This document shows, in pieces, positions 53,577 through 64,000 of a stretch of 64,000 nt of DNA. A program made the translations under genes and the position numbers. Location of the stretch: contig NZ_CP055481.1 of NCBI RefSeq assembly GCF_013705725.1, positions 930,001 through 994,000 on the forward strand, read 5' to 3'. Under the pieces are notes generated by a model. It searched no databases. It saw only the letters and a program-made list of their open reading frames with translations, and was not told the origin of the DNA. This DNA is from Klebsiella sp. RHBSTW-00484 (lineage in GTDB: Bacteria; Pseudomonadota; Gammaproteobacteria; Enterobacterales; Enterobacteriaceae). How positions within the stretch are numbered: the stretch's first letter is position 1; each line of letters begins with the position of its first letter.

Positions 53577-53993
53577 TTAGAAGCCTTGTTCGAAATAGCT
53601 TTCCAGAATAATGACCGCTGAAGCGGAATCGATGCTGCCTTTATTTAGTGCGCGAAATCCGCCGTGTTCAAATAATCCGGCTCGGGCTTCAACGGTGCTC
53701 AGACGTTCGTCATGCAACGTTATTTGCACCCCAAAGCGGCCATGTATTTTATTGGCGAAGTTGCGTGCACGTGCGGTAAGAGGCTGTTCAGTACCGTCCA
53801 TATTAAGCGGCAGACCGACAATAACGGCCTCAGGTTGCCACTCTTTCAGTAATTTTTCGATAATGTTCCAGTCCGGCTTGCCGTCCTGTGCTTTAAGTGC
53901 GGGAAGAGGGCGAGCAGTCCCGGTGATGCGCTGCCCGACTGCGACGCCAATACTTTTGGTGCCAAAATCAAAACCCAGTAAGGTTCCGCTCAT
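53577..53993 (-). CDS. ruvX: RuvX/YqgF, Holliday-junction-resolvase-fold RNase
   Basis: A 138-residue RNase H-fold protein: [20 protein letters not shown] (first acidic residue), [17 protein letters not shown] and [14 protein letters not shown]. It is implicated in pre-16S rRNA 5'-end processing and anti-termination. It shares a base with the end of yqgE, and both lie downstream of gshB. Confidence 0.96.
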   Translation of the reverse strand: MSGTLLGFDFGTKSIGVAVGQRITGTARPLPALKAQDGKPDWNIIEKLLKEWQPEAVIVGLPLNMDGTEQPLTARARNFANKIHGRFGVQITLHDERLSTVEARAGLFEHGGFRALNKGSIDSASAVIILESYFEQGF

Positions 53994-54556
53994 TATGCAT
54001 GTCCCGCTTCGGCTGGCATTGTCACGATATCGATACCAATCAGCTTCGCTGCATCGCGCCAGCGGTCAGCTATCGGTGTTTTAAACAAAATATTCTGATC
54101 GGCCGGAGCGGTTAACCAGGCGTTATCCAGTATCTCTTGTTCCAGTTGGCCTTTCTCCCAGGAAGCATATCCCAGCGCGACCAGCACGTTACCTGGTTGC
54201 TTGTCCGTACCCAGTGTTTCCAGCACGTCGCGGGAGGTGGTTATCACCGTATTATCAGAGATACGGATGCTGGATGAGAAATCGGACGGTGGTGAATGCA
54301 GGATAAAGCCCCGGTCTTCAGCCAGAGGCCCACCGAGCATAACTGGTTTATCCAGGCGGATATCAGGGTTACGCGGATCGGGCGCGATTTTTAACTTCTC
54401 CAGGATCCCTTCAACCAGCAGATTTTCCATCGGTTTATTGATAATAATGCCCATGGCACCGTCATCGTTATACTCGCAGATATAGACTACGGAGCGACGG
54501 AAAATCGGGTCCTGGAGAGCAGGCATGGCAATTAGAAAGTGATGCTGTAAATTCAT
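53993..54556 (-). CDS. yqgE: YqgE/AlgH family protein
   Basis: A 187-residue protein of the DUF179/AlgH family, starting [20 protein letters not shown] at 54556, as in E. coli; the longer frame lacks homology. Other family marks are [19 protein letters not shown] and [20 protein letters not shown]. Function is not settled; it is co-transcribed with ruvX across enterics. Confidence 0.95.
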   Translation of the reverse strand: MNLQHHFLIAMPALQDPIFRRSVVYICEYNDDGAMGIIINKPMENLLVEGILEKLKIAPDPRNPDIRLDKPVMLGGPLAEDRGFILHSPPSDFSSSIRISDNTVITTSRDVLETLGTDKQPGNVLVALGYASWEKGQLEQEILDNAWLTAPADQNILFKTPIADRWRDAAKLIGIDIVTMPAEAGHA

Positions 54557-54713
54557 TGTCAGAGGTTCTGTTCCTGGTTCAAAAAGCAGCACCCAGTATG
54601 CGGGTAACGTGCAAGGCTGTCGATTCAACTTTATCTTTCAGGTTACAGGGGCGTTGAATCAACTTGAGTGGTCTTTCAGGCTACAGGTGCGGGCCCGTAG
54701 CCTGAAGTTGCGC

Positions 54714-55661
54714 TTATTTATTGATGCGCTTCTCGATGGCGTCCATCAGCATGCCGGTAATGGAAATCGGGAATGCGGCTTCGATTTCACGTACGCAGGT
54801 CGGGCTGGTGACGTTAATTTCCGTCAGGCGATCGCCAATGATATCCAGACCCACAAAAATTAACCCTTTATCTTTTAGCGTTGGGCCGACGCGGCGGGCG
54901 ATAGCCCAGTCGCTTTCAGTCAGCGGACGCGCTTCACCGCGACCACCTGCTGCAAGGTTACCACGAGTTTCGCCACCCTGCGGTATACGGGCCAGGCAGT
55001 AAGGAACAGGTTCGCCATCAACCACCAGCACGCGCTTATCGCCATCTTTAATGGCTGGCAGATAGTTCTGCGCCATGCAGTAACGGCTGCCGAGTTCGGT
55101 TAATGTCTCGGTGATCACGCCAAGGTTAGGGTCGCCTTCCTTAACGCGGAAAATCGATGCGCCACCCATGCCGTCCAGCGGCTTGAGGATGATATCGCCA
55201 TGTTTTTCCCAGAAGGCTTTTAACTGAGCTTTATTACGGGTGACCAGCGTTTCCGGGGTTAATTCGGAAAACCAGGCGGTAAATAGCTTTTCGTTACAGT
55301 CGCGCAGGCTTTGCGGCTTGTTGACGATAAGCGTTCCTTTTTCTTCAGCACGCTCAAGAATATAGGTCGCGTAGATAAACTCAGTATCGAACGGCGGATC
55401 CTTACGCATCAGAATCACGTCGAGATCCGCGAGCGGCAGATCCTGCTCGCTGTTGAATTCATACCATTTATCGTAGTTTTGCTCGACGCTCAGCGTGCGC
55501 GTACGGGCGCGGGCTTCACCGTTGATTAAGTACAGATCGTTCATCTCCATATAATGGAGTTCATAGCCGCGACGCTGCGCTTCCAGCAACATGGCGAAGC
55601 TGGTGTCTTTCTTGATGTTGATGGTTGCGATGGGGTCCATCACGATGCCGAGCTTAATCAT
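54714..55661 (-). CDS. gshB: Glutathione synthetase
   Basis: A 315-residue ATP-grasp ligase that joins gamma-glutamylcysteine and glycine. Landmarks are MIKLGIVMDPIATINIKKDT at the start, the LNGEARARTRTLSVEQNYDK region, DIILKPLDGMGGASIFRVKE (ATP-grasp lysine loop) and LIFVGLDIIGDRLTEINVTS (metal-binding Glu/Asn). It starts 20 bases after the rsmE stop. A spacer of about 155 bases (54557-54713) separates it from yqgE. Confidence 0.97.
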   Translation of the reverse strand: MIKLGIVMDPIATINIKKDTSFAMLLEAQRRGYELHYMEMNDLYLINGEARARTRTLSVEQNYDKWYEFNSEQDLPLADLDVILMRKDPPFDTEFIYATYILERAEEKGTLIVNKPQSLRDCNEKLFTAWFSELTPETLVTRNKAQLKAFWEKHGDIILKPLDGMGGASIFRVKEGDPNLGVITETLTELGSRYCMAQNYLPAIKDGDKRVLVVDGEPVPYCLARIPQGGETRGNLAAGGRGEARPLTESDWAIARRVGPTLKDKGLIFVGLDIIGDRLTEINVTSPTCVREIEAAFPISITGMLMDAIEKRINK

Positions 55662-55681
55662 TATTCTTCTCCGTTAACGCC

Positions 55682-56413
55682 TCAACCTAAGTCGCCAAAA
55701 CGCACCTGCAGGGCGGTGATGGCAGTGAGCGCAGTTGTCTCTGTACGCAGAACGCGCGGTCCCAACAGGATATCAGTAAACTGGTAGCGAGCGGTCATCG
55801 CTATTTCTTCCGCCGACAGGCCGCCTTCCGGGCCAATCAGCAGGCGAATACGCTCGACCGGCAACGGCAGCGTGTTAATGCTGGCGCTGGCCCGGGGATG
55901 CAGATTGAGCTTCAGGCCCTCGTCCTGTTCCGCACACCAGGCTTCAAGCTGCATTGCCGGGCGGATCTCCGGCACTACGTTGCGACCGCTCTGCTCGCAG
56001 GCGGCAATGGCGATTTTTTGCCACTGCTGGATCTTCTTCTGCAAACGTTCGGCATCCAGTTTAACGCCACAGCGCTCGGAAAACAGTGGCGTTATGAGGC
56101 TTACACCAAGTTCGATCGATTTCTGGATGGTGAATTCCATTTTTTCGCCACGGGACATTACCTGACCCAAATGGATATGCAGCGGCGATTCGCGGTCATC
56201 TATTTTGCTGCTCTGCACTTCAACCAGAACATTTTTCTTACCGGCTTCGACAATTACCGCTTCGAAGACCTGATTGCTACCGTCAAAAAGCTCGATTGCC
56301 TGACCTTTACCCATGCGTAAAACGCGGCCGACATGATTGGCCGCGTCGTCGGAGAGGGCAATCTGGCTGCCCGTGGTGATGGGTTCCGGGTGATGGATGC
56401 GAGGAGTGCGCAT
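55682..56413 (-). CDS. rsmE: 16S rRNA (uracil-1498-N3)-methyltransferase
   Basis: A 243-residue SPOUT-class enzyme. The start [20 protein letters not shown] matches the family; an N-terminal PUA-like domain is followed by the knotted domain with [16 protein letters not shown] and [20 protein letters not shown], the SAM-binding trefoil-knot signatures. Downstream genes gshB, yqgE and ruvX follow on the same strand. Confidence 0.96.
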   Translation of the reverse strand: MRTPRIHHPEPITTGSQIALSDDAANHVGRVLRMGKGQAIELFDGSNQVFEAVIVEAGKKNVLVEVQSSKIDDRESPLHIHLGQVMSRGEKMEFTIQKSIELGVSLITPLFSERCGVKLDAERLQKKIQQWQKIAIAACEQSGRNVVPEIRPAMQLEAWCAEQDEGLKLNLHPRASASINTLPLPVERIRLLIGPEGGLSAEEIAMTARYQFTDILLGPRVLRTETTALTAITALQVRFGDLG

Positions 56414-56504
56414 GCTTGATATTCCGTTCTGTGCGCAGATATCCTCTTCCCTCGTAAAGAAGGGAAGAGTGACGCTGCAAATTAACAATTGCCGCTAGTG
56501 TAGG

Positions 56505-57212
56505 TTAGCTCTTTTGCGCCTGGCAAGCCTGCAGGACGTAAGGATTATGGTTACCCTGGACTTTCGCAATGCGCTCGTCGCGCTGACACTCCCAGGTCGT
56601 CACCGGATACTGCTTGTCCCAGGCGGTAAATAGCTGAGTTTGCTGGCGGGAAAGGTTTAGTTGATAGCGGTCGCGCATATAGAAGTAGGTGCGGGCGATA
56701 GAACCGCGGGCACGAACCGGTGGCTCGGCGACTTTGTCTTTGAAATCGACCTTCATGTCGCACTGACCATATTGGCCTTCGCCGCCGTTCCACTGGCTGT
56801 ACATAAAGTTGGCGCGATCGCCATTGACTTCGCCGACCGCTGGCTGCAGGTTATGCATGTCGCTTTCCATCTTGCGATATTCCGGGTCTTTGGCACAGTT
56901 TTTCCGTCCGCCATCCTGCCAGCATTGACGCTGGTGGCCGAACTGCCAGGCCGGAACCACATGCTCCCACTCAACCCGGCTGGCGCGGTTTTCATTTTTA
57001 CGCACTTTATAGCCACAAGATTCCAGGTCGATAACACCTTTTTTCCCCTGCCAGTTGATTTTACAGCCGCAGTAAAAATCGCCTGGGACATCGGCGTTAA
57101 CTTTCACGCCTGCAGCCTTGGCTTGAGAAAAACTGTTGATTCCTTCGGCCGCAAGCGGGCCACACGCCGTCACGCTGAGAAACGCGACAGTAAAAATATG
57201 AATGCGGGACAT
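56505..57212 (-). CDS. endA: Endonuclease I (periplasmic DNase)
   Basis: A 235-residue exported nuclease with signal peptide ([19 protein letters not shown]). The beta-beta-alpha-metal motif is in [20 protein letters not shown] (catalytic His) and the conserved Asn in [16 protein letters not shown]. Eight cysteines suggest disulfides. It degrades double-stranded DNA in the periplasm. ATG 57212 is preferred since the signal peptide begins there. Confidence 0.97.
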   Translation of the reverse strand: MSRIHIFTVAFLSVTACGPLAAEGINSFSQAKAAGVKVNADVPGDFYCGCKINWQGKKGVIDLESCGYKVRKNENRASRVEWEHVVPAWQFGHQRQCWQDGGRKNCAKDPEYRKMESDMHNLQPAVGEVNGDRANFMYSQWNGGEGQYGQCDMKVDFKDKVAEPPVRARGSIARTYFYMRDRYQLNLSRQQTQLFTAWDKQYPVTTWECQRDERIAKVQGNHNPYVLQACQAQKS

Positions 57213-57306
57213 CGTGAACTCCGTGTCAAAACGAGCTCGCAACGTAACGAATGCGATTGCCGGATGCAATCAGCCAGATCAGAAAACTTCCAATTATTTC
57301 CGGAGA

Positions 57307-57807
57307 TTACTTTTCCGCTACCAGTACGTCGCCGCAGCGAACGCAGCGATAAGTGGCTTCACCGCGCACCACGCGATTGTGGCGGCGGACGGTTAACTGA
57401 TGCTGCTGACATTGGCAGCGATAGGAGAAGGTGTTTTTGCGTACCGAGTCGAGTTCAAAGCGATGGGTGCGCAGAGCCGGGACGCCCAACACGCTTTCCA
57501 TCATCCATTTCCACTCTCTGCCGTGCGGTGCGACGCGGCCAAAGTGCTTCCACACCAGCAGATGAGCCAGCTCATGCGGTACGACCTCGTCGATAAATGC
57601 TTGTTGGTTTTCCAGCAGCAGCACCGGATTGAGGCGGATTTCGTTTTTTTCCAGCCAGGCGGTGCCGGCGGAAGTACCACGTTGCTGATAGACCAGAGCC
57701 GGTTCAGGGTAATGTTTTCCCAGTTTGGCGTTAGCTTTGGCCAGATTATCGCGCAGGCTGCGCATGACGACCTGTTGAAGGGCAATGGGAATTCGGGGTG
57801 TTTTCAT
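57307..57807 (-). CDS. sprT: SprT-family zinc protein
   Basis: A 166-residue SprT-domain protein. The zinc-metalloprotease motif is in [20 protein letters not shown] (H-E-x-x-H), and a C-terminal zinc ribbon has C-x-C (YRCQCQQH) and C-V-R-C. Known in E. coli as a gene next to endA; its substrate is unknown, while eukaryotic relatives (Spartan) cut DNA-protein crosslinks. Confidence 0.95.
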   Translation of the reverse strand: MKTPRIPIALQQVVMRSLRDNLAKANAKLGKHYPEPALVYQQRGTSAGTAWLEKNEIRLNPVLLLENQQAFIDEVVPHELAHLLVWKHFGRVAPHGREWKWMMESVLGVPALRTHRFELDSVRKNTFSYRCQCQQHQLTVRRHNRVVRGEATYRCVRCGDVLVAEK

Positions 57808-57884
57808 AGCGCCAGAGGATAGTGCGGCAGGAAGTCGAGAGCAAGAAGAAGCTTCCCCCCCGGGCGGGAAGGAAGCCTGTCGGG

Positions 57885-59279
57885 TTAATCGCGAGCGCCG
57901 ATTTCGCGCAGTTTACGACCTTTCATCAGGTTACGTTCGATGTGTTCCAGCGAGACGTTTTTCGTTTCCGGAATCAACCACAGCGTCAGGAAGATGAACA
58001 ACACGTTCAGACCACCATAGACCCAGAAGGTGTTGGCGCTGCCCAGCGAGTTCAGCATGGTCAGGAAGGTGGCACCGACGATCATATTGGCAATCCAGTT
58101 GGTTGCCGTTGAGCAGGTGATACCAAAATCACGGCCTTTCAGCGGCTGGATTTCTGAACACAGTACCCAAATTAACGGACCGGCGCTCATCGCAAAGCCG
58201 ACGATAAACATCAGCAGCATCAGCACGGCAAAGTACTGCGCGGTAGCTGAATGGATGCCAATATGCATCATGCTACCCAGCACGCCCATGCCGACGGCCA
58301 TAACGATAAAGCCAAGGATCAGCGTGGGTTTACGACCCCAGCGGTCAACCAGACCGATGGCAATAAAGGTGGCCAGAACGTTGGTCAGACCGACGATGAC
58401 TGTCCCCCACATTTGTTCAGTGGTATTGGCATAGCCTGCCAGTTCAAAAATCTTCGGTGCGTAGTACATGATGACGTTCATGCCGGTGAACTGCTGCATC
58501 ACCTGCAGTAGAACGCCAAGGAACACCGCGCGACGGAAATTGCTGTTTTCTTTAAATAGCGACCAGCCGGACTGTTTTACCTTCAGGCTTTCGCGGATTT
58601 CATCCAGCTCGCGTTTCGCTTCTGCGCTGGTATCGCGCAGGCGCAGCAGAACGCGCTCTGCATCGACAAAGCGGCGCTTAGCGGCAAACCAGCGCGGGCT
58701 ATCCGGCAGGAAGATAACGCCAATCAACAGCAGGATCGCCGGGATGATAATAACGCCGAGCATCCAGCGCCACGCGCCGCTATAGCTAAACGCCGTATCG
58801 GAAAGATAAGCGCCGAGAATACCAATGGTGATCATCAACTGATACATCGAAATCATGCTGCCGCGAATTTTTTCCGGGGCGATTTCCGACAAATAAAGCG
58901 GGGCAGTATAGGAGGCGACGCCTACGGCCAGGCCGAGCAGCACGCGGGAAATCAGCAGCACTTCAACGTTCGGAGCAGCAGCAGAGCACAGCGAACCGGC
59001 AACGAACAGTATGGCGCCAATCATCAGGCTTTTTTTACGCCCGAGCTTAAAGGAGAGCCAGCCGCTGCCGACTGCACCGACGGCGGCGCCGAACATCATG
59101 GAGCTCACCACCCATTCCTGCGTGTGAGCGCTTATCTGAAACTCGTTGGCAATAAAGGGTAAGGCACCCGCAATCACACCGATATCAAGGCCGAAAAGCA
59201 GGCCAGCCAGTGCGGCGAGGAAGCAGACAAAGAACGTCATCGTCTTGTTCGAGCGCCCTTGTTTTTTGTTGTCAGGCAT
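57885..59279 (-). CDS. galP: Galactose:proton symporter
   Basis: A 464-residue sugar porter of the major facilitator superfamily with 12 hydrophobic segments. Family motifs: [16 protein letters not shown] (loop 2-3), [27 protein letters not shown] and [15 protein letters not shown], with [16 protein letters not shown] end ([15 protein letters not shown]). It imports galactose and glucose. Regulatory sites for CRP and GalR/GalS are visible upstream. Confidence 0.97.
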   Translation of the reverse strand: MPDNKKQGRSNKTMTFFVCFLAALAGLLFGLDIGVIAGALPFIANEFQISAHTQEWVVSSMMFGAAVGAVGSGWLSFKLGRKKSLMIGAILFVAGSLCSAAAPNVEVLLISRVLLGLAVGVASYTAPLYLSEIAPEKIRGSMISMYQLMITIGILGAYLSDTAFSYSGAWRWMLGVIIIPAILLLIGVIFLPDSPRWFAAKRRFVDAERVLLRLRDTSAEAKRELDEIRESLKVKQSGWSLFKENSNFRRAVFLGVLLQVMQQFTGMNVIMYYAPKIFELAGYANTTEQMWGTVIVGLTNVLATFIAIGLVDRWGRKPTLILGFIVMAVGMGVLGSMMHIGIHSATAQYFAVLMLLMFIVGFAMSAGPLIWVLCSEIQPLKGRDFGITCSTATNWIANMIVGATFLTMLNSLGSANTFWVYGGLNVLFIFLTLWLIPETKNVSLEHIERNLMKGRKLREIGARD

Positions 59280-59344
59280 AACGCCCTCCAGTTGAGTTAT
59301 TGATTCTATCGATGGTTAGGGTAGGGAAGTACGTAGTAAAAAAA

Positions 59345-59360
59345 TGTGATATCAATCACG
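59345..59360 (-). promoter_or_regulatory. CRP-binding site upstream of galP
   Basis: TGTGA-TATCAA-TCACG matches the CRP consensus TGTGAN6TCACA at 9 of 10 positions. It lies about 65 bases upstream of the galP start, suggesting cAMP activation, as in E. coli. Confidence 0.82.
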
Positions 59361-59363
59361 ACT

Positions 59364-59379
59364 GTGTAATCGGTTACAC
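59364..59379 (-). promoter_or_regulatory. GalR/GalS operator upstream of galP
   Basis: GTGTAATCGGTTACAC is a near-perfect gal operator (GTGKAANCGNTTNCAC) and a near-perfect palindrome. It abuts the CRP site, so repressor and activator can compete. Confidence 0.88.
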
Positions 59380-59546
59380 TAAAGTAAAGAAACGTAATTG
59401 AATTAAAGTTATTTAAATCAATGCATTAATTGATTTTAGCTCAAGAAATTAAAAGCACTAATCAGAGTAAACTGAAATATTGTGTAACACTGTGATGTTT
59501 TAGTGCATTAAGAGCGTGAGTTAATTAATGATTTGCTCTGCGCCTA

Positions 59547-59562
59547 ATGTAATCGCTTTCAT
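59547..59562 (-). promoter_or_regulatory. Second, weaker GalR/GalS operator
   Basis: ATGTAATCGCTTTCAT matches the gal operator except at its outermost positions. About 180 bases from the first operator, it would allow repression by looping, the arrangement known for gal genes. Confidence 0.55.
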
Positions 59563-59633
59563 TTTTTGCGGTAGGGGTCGATACGTGTCTGCGGGAAATC
59601 GCTAACGGGGAGTATTAGAAACGAAAAGGCCAG

Positions 59634-59658
59634 CGCGAGGCTGGCCTTAAAAGCAGAA
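59634..59658 (-). terminator. Rho-independent terminator of metK
   Basis: On the minus strand AAGGCCAGC, loop CTCGC, GCTGGCCTT, then TTCG: a perfect 9-bp stem 10 bases after the metK stop. Confidence 0.85.
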
Positions 59659-59667
59659 GGGCATGGT

Positions 59668-60822
59668 TTACTTGAGGCCAGCAGCTTCGCGCAGTTGAGC
59701 GGCTTTGTCGGTTTTTTCCCAAGGGAAATGTTCGCGGCCAAAGTGGCCGTATGCTGCGGTTTCTTTGTAGATCGGGTGCAGCAGATCCAGCATCTGAATC
59801 AGTCCGTACGGACGCAGATCGAAGAACTCGCGAACCAGCAGAGTCAGTTGTTCAGAAGCGATTTTCTCAGTGCCGAAGGTTTCAACCATGATGGAAGTCG
59901 GTTCTGCGACGCCGATAGCGTAGGAAACCTGAATTTCGCAACGGTCAGCAAGACCAGCCGCCACGATGTTTTTCGCAACATAGCGTGCAGCGTAGGCTGC
60001 AGAACGGTCCACTTTTGATGGATCTTTACCGGAGAATGCGCCGCCGCCGTGACGAGCCATGCCGCCGTAGGTATCAACGATGATTTTACGCCCGGTCAGG
60101 CCACAGTCGCCCATCGGGCCGCCGATGACAAAACGACCTGTTGGGTTGATAAAGAATTTTGTTGCGCTGCTCAGCCATTCGGTCGGCAGGACCGGCTTGA
60201 TGATCTCTTCCATCACCGCTTCTTGCAGTGATTTCTGGTCAATATTTTCAGCATGCTGAGTCGACAGAACCACGGCATCGATGCCGACGATTTTGCCATC
60301 GTCATACTGGAAGGTGACCTGGCTTTTCGCATCCGGGCGCAGCCACGGCAGAGAGCCATTTTTACGCACTTCGGCCTGACGCTGCACCAGGCGGTGAGCA
60401 TAGGTGATCGGCGCTGGCATCAGCACGTCGGTTTCGTTAGTCGCGTAGCCAAACATCAGACCCTGGTCGCCCGCACCTTGTTCCAGCGGATCGGCACGGT
60501 CAACACCCTGATTGATGTCCGGAGACTGTTTGCCGATAGCGCTCAGTACCGCGCAGGAGTTGGCATCAAAGCCCATATCGGAATGCACGTAGCCAATTTC
60601 ACGGACCGTGTTACGGGTGATCTCTTCGATATCAACCCATGCGCTGGTGGTGATTTCACCGCCAACCAGAACCATGCCGGTCTTGACGTAGGTTTCACAT
60701 GCTACGCGTGCTTTCGGATCCTGCTCGAGGATCGCGTCCAGTACGGCGTCGGAGATTTGGTCAGCAATTTTGTCTGGATGCCCTTCTGATACGGACTCGG
60801 ACGTAAAGAGGTGTTTTGCCAT
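59668..60822 (-). CDS. metK: S-adenosylmethionine synthase
   Basis: A 384-residue enzyme that makes SAM from methionine and ATP. Diagnostic segments: [20 protein letters not shown] at the N terminus, [17 protein letters not shown] and [20 protein letters not shown]. Length and sequence match E. coli MetK. It is divergent from the yqgB-speA unit, with about 700 bases between. Possible MetJ boxes lie upstream. Confidence 0.98.
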   Translation of the reverse strand: MAKHLFTSESVSEGHPDKIADQISDAVLDAILEQDPKARVACETYVKTGMVLVGGEITTSAWVDIEEITRNTVREIGYVHSDMGFDANSCAVLSAIGKQSPDINQGVDRADPLEQGAGDQGLMFGYATNETDVLMPAPITYAHRLVQRQAEVRKNGSLPWLRPDAKSQVTFQYDDGKIVGIDAVVLSTQHAENIDQKSLQEAVMEEIIKPVLPTEWLSSATKFFINPTGRFVIGGPMGDCGLTGRKIIVDTYGGMARHGGGAFSGKDPSKVDRSAAYAARYVAKNIVAAGLADRCEIQVSYAIGVAEPTSIMVETFGTEKIASEQLTLLVREFFDLRPYGLIQMLDLLHPIYKETAAYGHFGREHFPWEKTDKAAQLREAAGLK

Positions 60823-61523
60823 GTTTTATTTCACCTGTGGACGATTCGGGTAGCTCATACTGTTGTGTAGAGAGGCTTTGACGGATGACCCTACCAAAGC
60901 TTGCAGGTAGTGACACGAGCAGTCTGAGTGTTAATCAGTATAGATGGATTAACTTCTGGATGGCTATTTTAGGGCAGTTGTTGACCCCATTTCCAGCCTT
61001 TTTTGATATTCGTCGCATTTATGGGAAAACGGCGGTGGCAATTTTTCCTGACAAACCCCGGCAACGCGCATATTTTTATTTTGCTTTTTACCCCGCTTCT
61101 CGGTATAAAACGCCGCGCGCGGCTCATTAAAAAGCGCACGAGCACTCTTCTCGTGACGCCACTTCCAGCCGGGTTAAGCAGTCTGTGTTTACAGAGTCCC
61201 GCAGTAGCGTTTGCGCTGGCTGTTCGGAATGTCTAGCTTTGGCTTGTCGCTGGCCCATGTCGGGGCAGTGTGGAGGTGATCCTTAATAATGAACCCACGT
61301 TTTTTGCCTGATTCGTCGCGCCGTTCCGTCGCGCGTCACTATCCCGCAAGCTGCATCTCTCTCATGCAAACCAGCCGATGCTCTACCCATCTCGGCGCTT
61401 CTCAGGATTCCAGGGCCGGTAGGCGATTGGAAAACTGAACAAGGGCGCTCTTGCTATCGCAAGGGTTTTCTCGTGGTTTCTCCGAACTGTCATACTCCGT
61501 TCGGGTACGTGTTTTACGATGAT
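60823..61523. other. metK-yqgB intergenic region
   Basis: About 700 bases holding the divergent promoters of metK and speA. E. coli has small annotated genes (yqgC, yqgD) in the corresponding gap. A 77-codon frame at 61003-61236 could be a counterpart but has no good start signal or recognisable family, so it is not called as a gene. A long leader for speA is likely. Confidence 0.4.
60942..60965 (-). promoter_or_regulatory. Possible MetJ boxes upstream of metK
   Basis: Three contiguous 8-mers, AGATGGAT, TAACTTCT and GGATGGCT, each share about five of eight positions with the MetJ consensus AGACGTCT; AGCAGTCT at 60919-60926 shares six. Tandem degenerate boxes are how MetJ binds. metK is a known MetJ target in E. 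coli. Confidence 0.42.
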
Positions 61524-61670
61524 ATGAATAAGAAACCGGTCGCGCAGTCGCGAGACCAGCACTATCTGCTGGGATTTAGGACTGTTCATGGGTTGTTATC
61601 GCTTCTTCGGATTGCGATAGTAGTCAACTGTTTTACACTTGTTACTAAATTTGAGGTTCGCTATGTCTGA
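61524..61670 (+). CDS. yqgB: YqgB-like small protein overlapping the speA start
   Basis: A 48-residue protein, [18 protein letters not shown] with [11 protein letters not shown] later, matching E. coli YqgB in its N terminus (K-K-P-V-A-Q) and in I-V-V-N-C-F-T-L. E. coli YqgB (43 aa) has been linked to acid adaptation and biofilm. Here the end extends by a few residues and its stop lies eight bases inside speA, so the two genes overlap. Confidence 0.7.
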   Translation: MNKKPVAQSRDQHYLLGFRTVHGLLSLLRIAIVVNCFTLVTKFEVRYV

Positions 61671-63639
61671 CGACATGTCTTTGTTTTCGCCTTCGTCAGC
61701 AGGCGAACACGGTGTACTACGTTCCATGCAGGAGGTTGCGATGAGCTCCCAGGAAGCCAGCAAGATGCTACGTACTTATAATATTGCCTGGTGGGGTAAT
61801 AACTACTACGACGTTAACGAACTGGGCCATATCAGCGTCTGCCCGGATCCCGACGTTCCGGAAGCGCGCGTTGACCTCGCCGAGCTGGTGAAAGCGCGTG
61901 AAGCACAGGGCCAGCGCCTGCCTGCGCTGTTCTGCTTTCCGCAGATTCTGCAGCACCGCCTGCGTTCGATTAATGCCGCATTTAAACGCGCGCGTGAATC
62001 CTATGGCTATAACGGTGACTACTTCCTGGTTTATCCGATCAAGGTTAACCAGCATCGCCGGGTTATTGAGTCGCTGATCCATTCCGGTGAACCACTGGGT
62101 CTGGAAGCGGGTTCAAAAGCGGAACTGATGGCGGTCCTGGCGCACGCGGGCATGACCCGTAGCGTGATTGTGTGTAACGGTTATAAAGACCGTGAATATA
62201 TCCGCCTGGCGCTGGTGGGTGAAAAGATGGGTCACAAGGTCTATCTGGTCATCGAAAAAATGTCGGAAATCGCTATCGTGCTGGAAGAAGCCGAGCGTCT
62301 GAACGTGGTGCCGCGCCTTGGCGTGCGTGCGCGTCTGGCATCACAGGGTTCCGGTAAATGGCAGTCATCCGGCGGCGAAAAATCGAAATTTGGCCTTGCG
62401 GCAACGCAGGTTTTGCAACTGGTTGAGATCCTGCGTACAGCAGGGCACCTGGACAGCCTGCAACTGTTGCACTTCCATCTCGGTTCGCAGATGGCCAATA
62501 TTCGTGATATTGCCACCGGCGTGCGTGAGTCATCGCGCTTCTACGTTGAGCTGCATAAGCTGGGTGTCAACATTCAGTGCTTCGACGTTGGCGGCGGTCT
62601 GGGCGTGGACTATGAAGGTACCCGTTCGCAGTCCGATTGTTCGGTGAACTACGGCCTGAACGAGTATGCCAACAACATAATCTGGGCGATTGGCGATGCT
62701 TGTGAAGAGAACGGCCTGCCGCATCCGACGGTGATTACCGAGTCGGGTCGTGCGGTGACTGCGCATCATACGGTGCTGGTTTCTAATATTATCGGCGTTG
62801 AACGTAACGAATACACCGAAGCGACTCCGCCTGCACAAGACGCTGCGCGTCCACTGCAAAGTATGTGGGAAACCTGGCTGGAAATGCACGAGACCGGCAA
62901 CCGCCGCTCGCTGCGCGAATGGCTGCATGATAGCCAGATGGACCTGCATGATATCCACATTGGCTACTCCTCCGGCACCTTTAATCTTCAGGAGCGTGCC
63001 TGGGCCGAGCAGCTGTATCTGAATATGTGTCATGAAGTGCAGAAGCAGCTCGACCCGAGCAACCGCGCGCATCGTCCGATTATTGACGAGCTGCAGGAGC
63101 GGATGGCGGATAAAATCTACGTCAACTTCTCACTGTTCCAGTCGATGCCGGATGCCTGGGGTATCGATCAGCTGTTCCCGGTGATGCCGCTGGAAGGGCT
63201 GAATATGGTGCCGGAACGCCGCGCGGTGCTGCTGGATATCACCTGTGACTCCGATGGCGCAATTGACCATTATGTCGATGGTGATGGTATCGCGACTACG
63301 ATGCCAATGCCGGAGTACGATCCGGATAACCCACCGATGCTGGGCTTCTTTATGGTCGGTGCCTATCAGGAAATTCTCGGCAATATGCACAACCTGTTCG
63401 GTGATACGGAAGCTGTCGACGTGTTTGTGTTCCCCGACGGTAGCGTGGAAGTTGAGCTGTCCGATGAAGGGGATACCGTGGCGGACATGCTGCAATACGT
63501 GCAGCTAGACCCGAGTACGTTGCTGACTCAGTTCCGCGATCAGGTGAAAAACTCAGGCCTCGACGAAGCGCTGCAGCAGCAGTTCCTTGAAGAGTTCGAA
63601 GCAGGATTATATGGATATACTTATCTCGAAGATGAGTAA
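61663..63639 (+). CDS. speA: Biosynthetic arginine decarboxylase
   Basis: A 658-residue PLP-dependent, alanine-racemase-fold enzyme that makes agmatine, the first step of the arginine route to putrescine. Features: [20 protein letters not shown] with the PLP Lys, [40 protein letters not shown], and [23 protein letters not shown] 61663 equals the E. coli start (M-S-D-D-M-S). The C terminus [16 protein letters not shown] is complete. Confidence 0.98.
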   Translation: MSDDMSLFSPSSAGEHGVLRSMQEVAMSSQEASKMLRTYNIAWWGNNYYDVNELGHISVCPDPDVPEARVDLAELVKAREAQGQRLPALFCFPQILQHRLRSINAAFKRARESYGYNGDYFLVYPIKVNQHRRVIESLIHSGEPLGLEAGSKAELMAVLAHAGMTRSVIVCNGYKDREYIRLALVGEKMGHKVYLVIEKMSEIAIVLEEAERLNVVPRLGVRARLASQGSGKWQSSGGEKSKFGLAATQVLQLVEILRTAGHLDSLQLLHFHLGSQMANIRDIATGVRESSRFYVELHKLGVNIQCFDVGGGLGVDYEGTRSQSDCSVNYGLNEYANNIIWAIGDACEENGLPHPTVITESGRAVTAHHTVLVSNIIGVERNEYTEATPPAQDAARPLQSMWETWLEMHETGNRRSLREWLHDSQMDLHDIHIGYSSGTFNLQERAWAEQLYLNMCHEVQKQLDPSNRAHRPIIDELQERMADKIYVNFSLFQSMPDAWGIDQLFPVMPLEGLNMVPERRAVLLDITCDSDGAIDHYVDGDGIATTMPMPEYDPDNPPMLGFFMVGAYQEILGNMHNLFGDTEAVDVFVFPDGSVEVELSDEGDTVADMLQYVQLDPSTLLTQFRDQVKNSGLDEALQQQFLEEFEAGLYGYTYLEDE

Positions 63640-63656
63640 TTAAGAGTATTCCGCTT

Positions 63657-63688
63657 GATGACCGATTTATTGTTTTAAATCGGTCATC
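63657..63688 (+). terminator. Hairpin downstream of speA
   Basis: A perfect 12-bp stem GATGACCGATTT/AAATCGGTCATC with an 8-base loop, 17 bases after speA. Only a weak T tract follows, so termination efficiency is unclear. Confidence 0.6.
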
Positions 63689-63790
63689 CCATTCTGAAAA
63701 GTATCTTAATCGTTAATTACCCTCTTTTTTTATTTTCAAATATCCCTACTATTGCTGGGGGTTTTATTCATGACAGCAAAGGGAGTGGGT

Positions 63791-64000
63791 ATGAAGGGAT
63801 TTAAAATTAAGAGTTTACTGGTCAGCATGCTTTTGCTTTTAGGTGGCTGTTCCGCGCCGATGCATTCCAACCAATCGTTGACCTCTGAAGTTGGTACCGG
63901 GTGGGGGGGAGACGTAAAGTCAACGGTGACGGGCGTCTCAGCCGAGCGTGCAGAGCGTGAGCCCAGCGAAATTATCCTGATAAATTACTCTGCTAAATAC
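63791..64000 (+). CDS. Predicted lipoprotein, cut by the window end
   Basis: The first 70 codons of a gene starting at ATG 63791 (AAGGGAG upstream). A type II signal peptide with lipobox LLLGGC (Cys at residue 20) indicates a membrane-anchored lipoprotein; Ser after Cys favours the outer membrane. The mature part has GTGWGGDVKSTVTGVSAERA. The frame is open to the end of the window. I do not recognise a family. Confidence 0.7.
   Translation, partial: MKGFKIKSLLVSMLLLLGGCSAPMHSNQSLTSEVGTGWGGDVKSTVTGVSAERAEREPSEIILINYSAKY

Noticed and set aside
56661..57596. 311-codon frame antisense to endA and sprT
   Set aside because: Both genes on the other strand have complete catalytic motifs and usual context; this frame spans the gap between them.
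61003..61236. 77-codon frame in the metK-yqgB gap
   Set aside because: No ribosome binding site and no recognised family; possible relation to yqgC/yqgD could not be confirmed from memory.
60823..61523. SAM riboswitch upstream of metK
   Set aside because: No SAM-I type stem pattern was seen, and enteric metK is controlled by MetJ; degenerate MetJ boxes were found instead.

Overview
The window is an enterobacterial chromosome carrying two stacked mobile islands next to a tRNA-Phe gene. From about 34.1 kb onward the gene order is the classical enteric backbone: tRNA-Phe, yqgA, speC, nupG, mltC-yggX-mutY, trmB-yggL-yggN, hemW-rdgB-yggU-yggT-yggS, yggR, ruvX-yqgE, gshB, rsmE, endA, sprT, galP, metK, yqgB, speA. 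Compared with E. coli K-12 there is a TRAP transporter (dctPQM type) and a DUF1202-like gene between yggN and hemW, and a CsgD-like LuxR regulator between yggR and ruvX. This suggests an Enterobacter/Klebsiella/Citrobacter-type host; species cannot be fixed by eye.

Region 1 (1-22.7 kb) is a visibly GC-rich cargo block bounded by two IS1 copies in opposite orientation. The left copy is cut by the window edge and the right copy is a complete 768-bp element. Inside the boundaries is a graveyard of elements: a UvrA-like fragment, an IS3-family transposase interrupted by a complete group II intron, and an IS66 internal-deletion remnant on the left; an IS5-family transposase with a nonsense codon and an IS3-family element truncated by IS1 on the right. 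Between them (4.66-19.73 kb, all on the + strand) lies the locus of heat resistance, also called the transmissible locus of stress tolerance (LHR/tLST): HTH regulator, Hsp20, ClpK/ClpG disaggregase, a short membrane ORF, FtsH, second Hsp20, YfdX1, YfdX2, HdeD, a ribosome-hibernation-factor-like/sigma-like fusion, thioredoxin, KefB-type antiporter, PsiE, an M48 protease broken by a frameshift, and a DegP-type protease. Together these cover cytosolic protein holding and disaggregation, membrane and periplasmic proteolysis, redox repair, and ion or acid homeostasis.

Region 2 (22.7-27.4 kb) looks like the terminal module of an integrative conjugative element: UvrD-like helicase, TraI/MobH-like protein with a degenerate N-terminal domain, and a tyrosine recombinase. 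It ends at a partial copy of the tRNA-Phe 3' end (27414-27437).

Region 3 (27.4-34.1 kb) is AT-rich and looks like a separate integrative mobilizable element inserted in the tRNA-Phe gene: AlpA-like regulator, about 0.95 kb without convincing genes, an exported protein of unknown function, a candidate oriT, MobC and MOBP-type relaxase genes with a membrane protein gene nested out of frame inside the relaxase gene, a small hypothetical gene and a P4-type integrase. An identical 13-bp motif near both ends supports these boundaries.

The tLST is a known system. The parts least explained are the hibernation-factor/sigma fusion protein, the exported protein and gene-poor stretch of the mobilizable island, and the nested mobilization gene. 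All calls rest on reading the sequence and recalled family knowledge; no database search was run.
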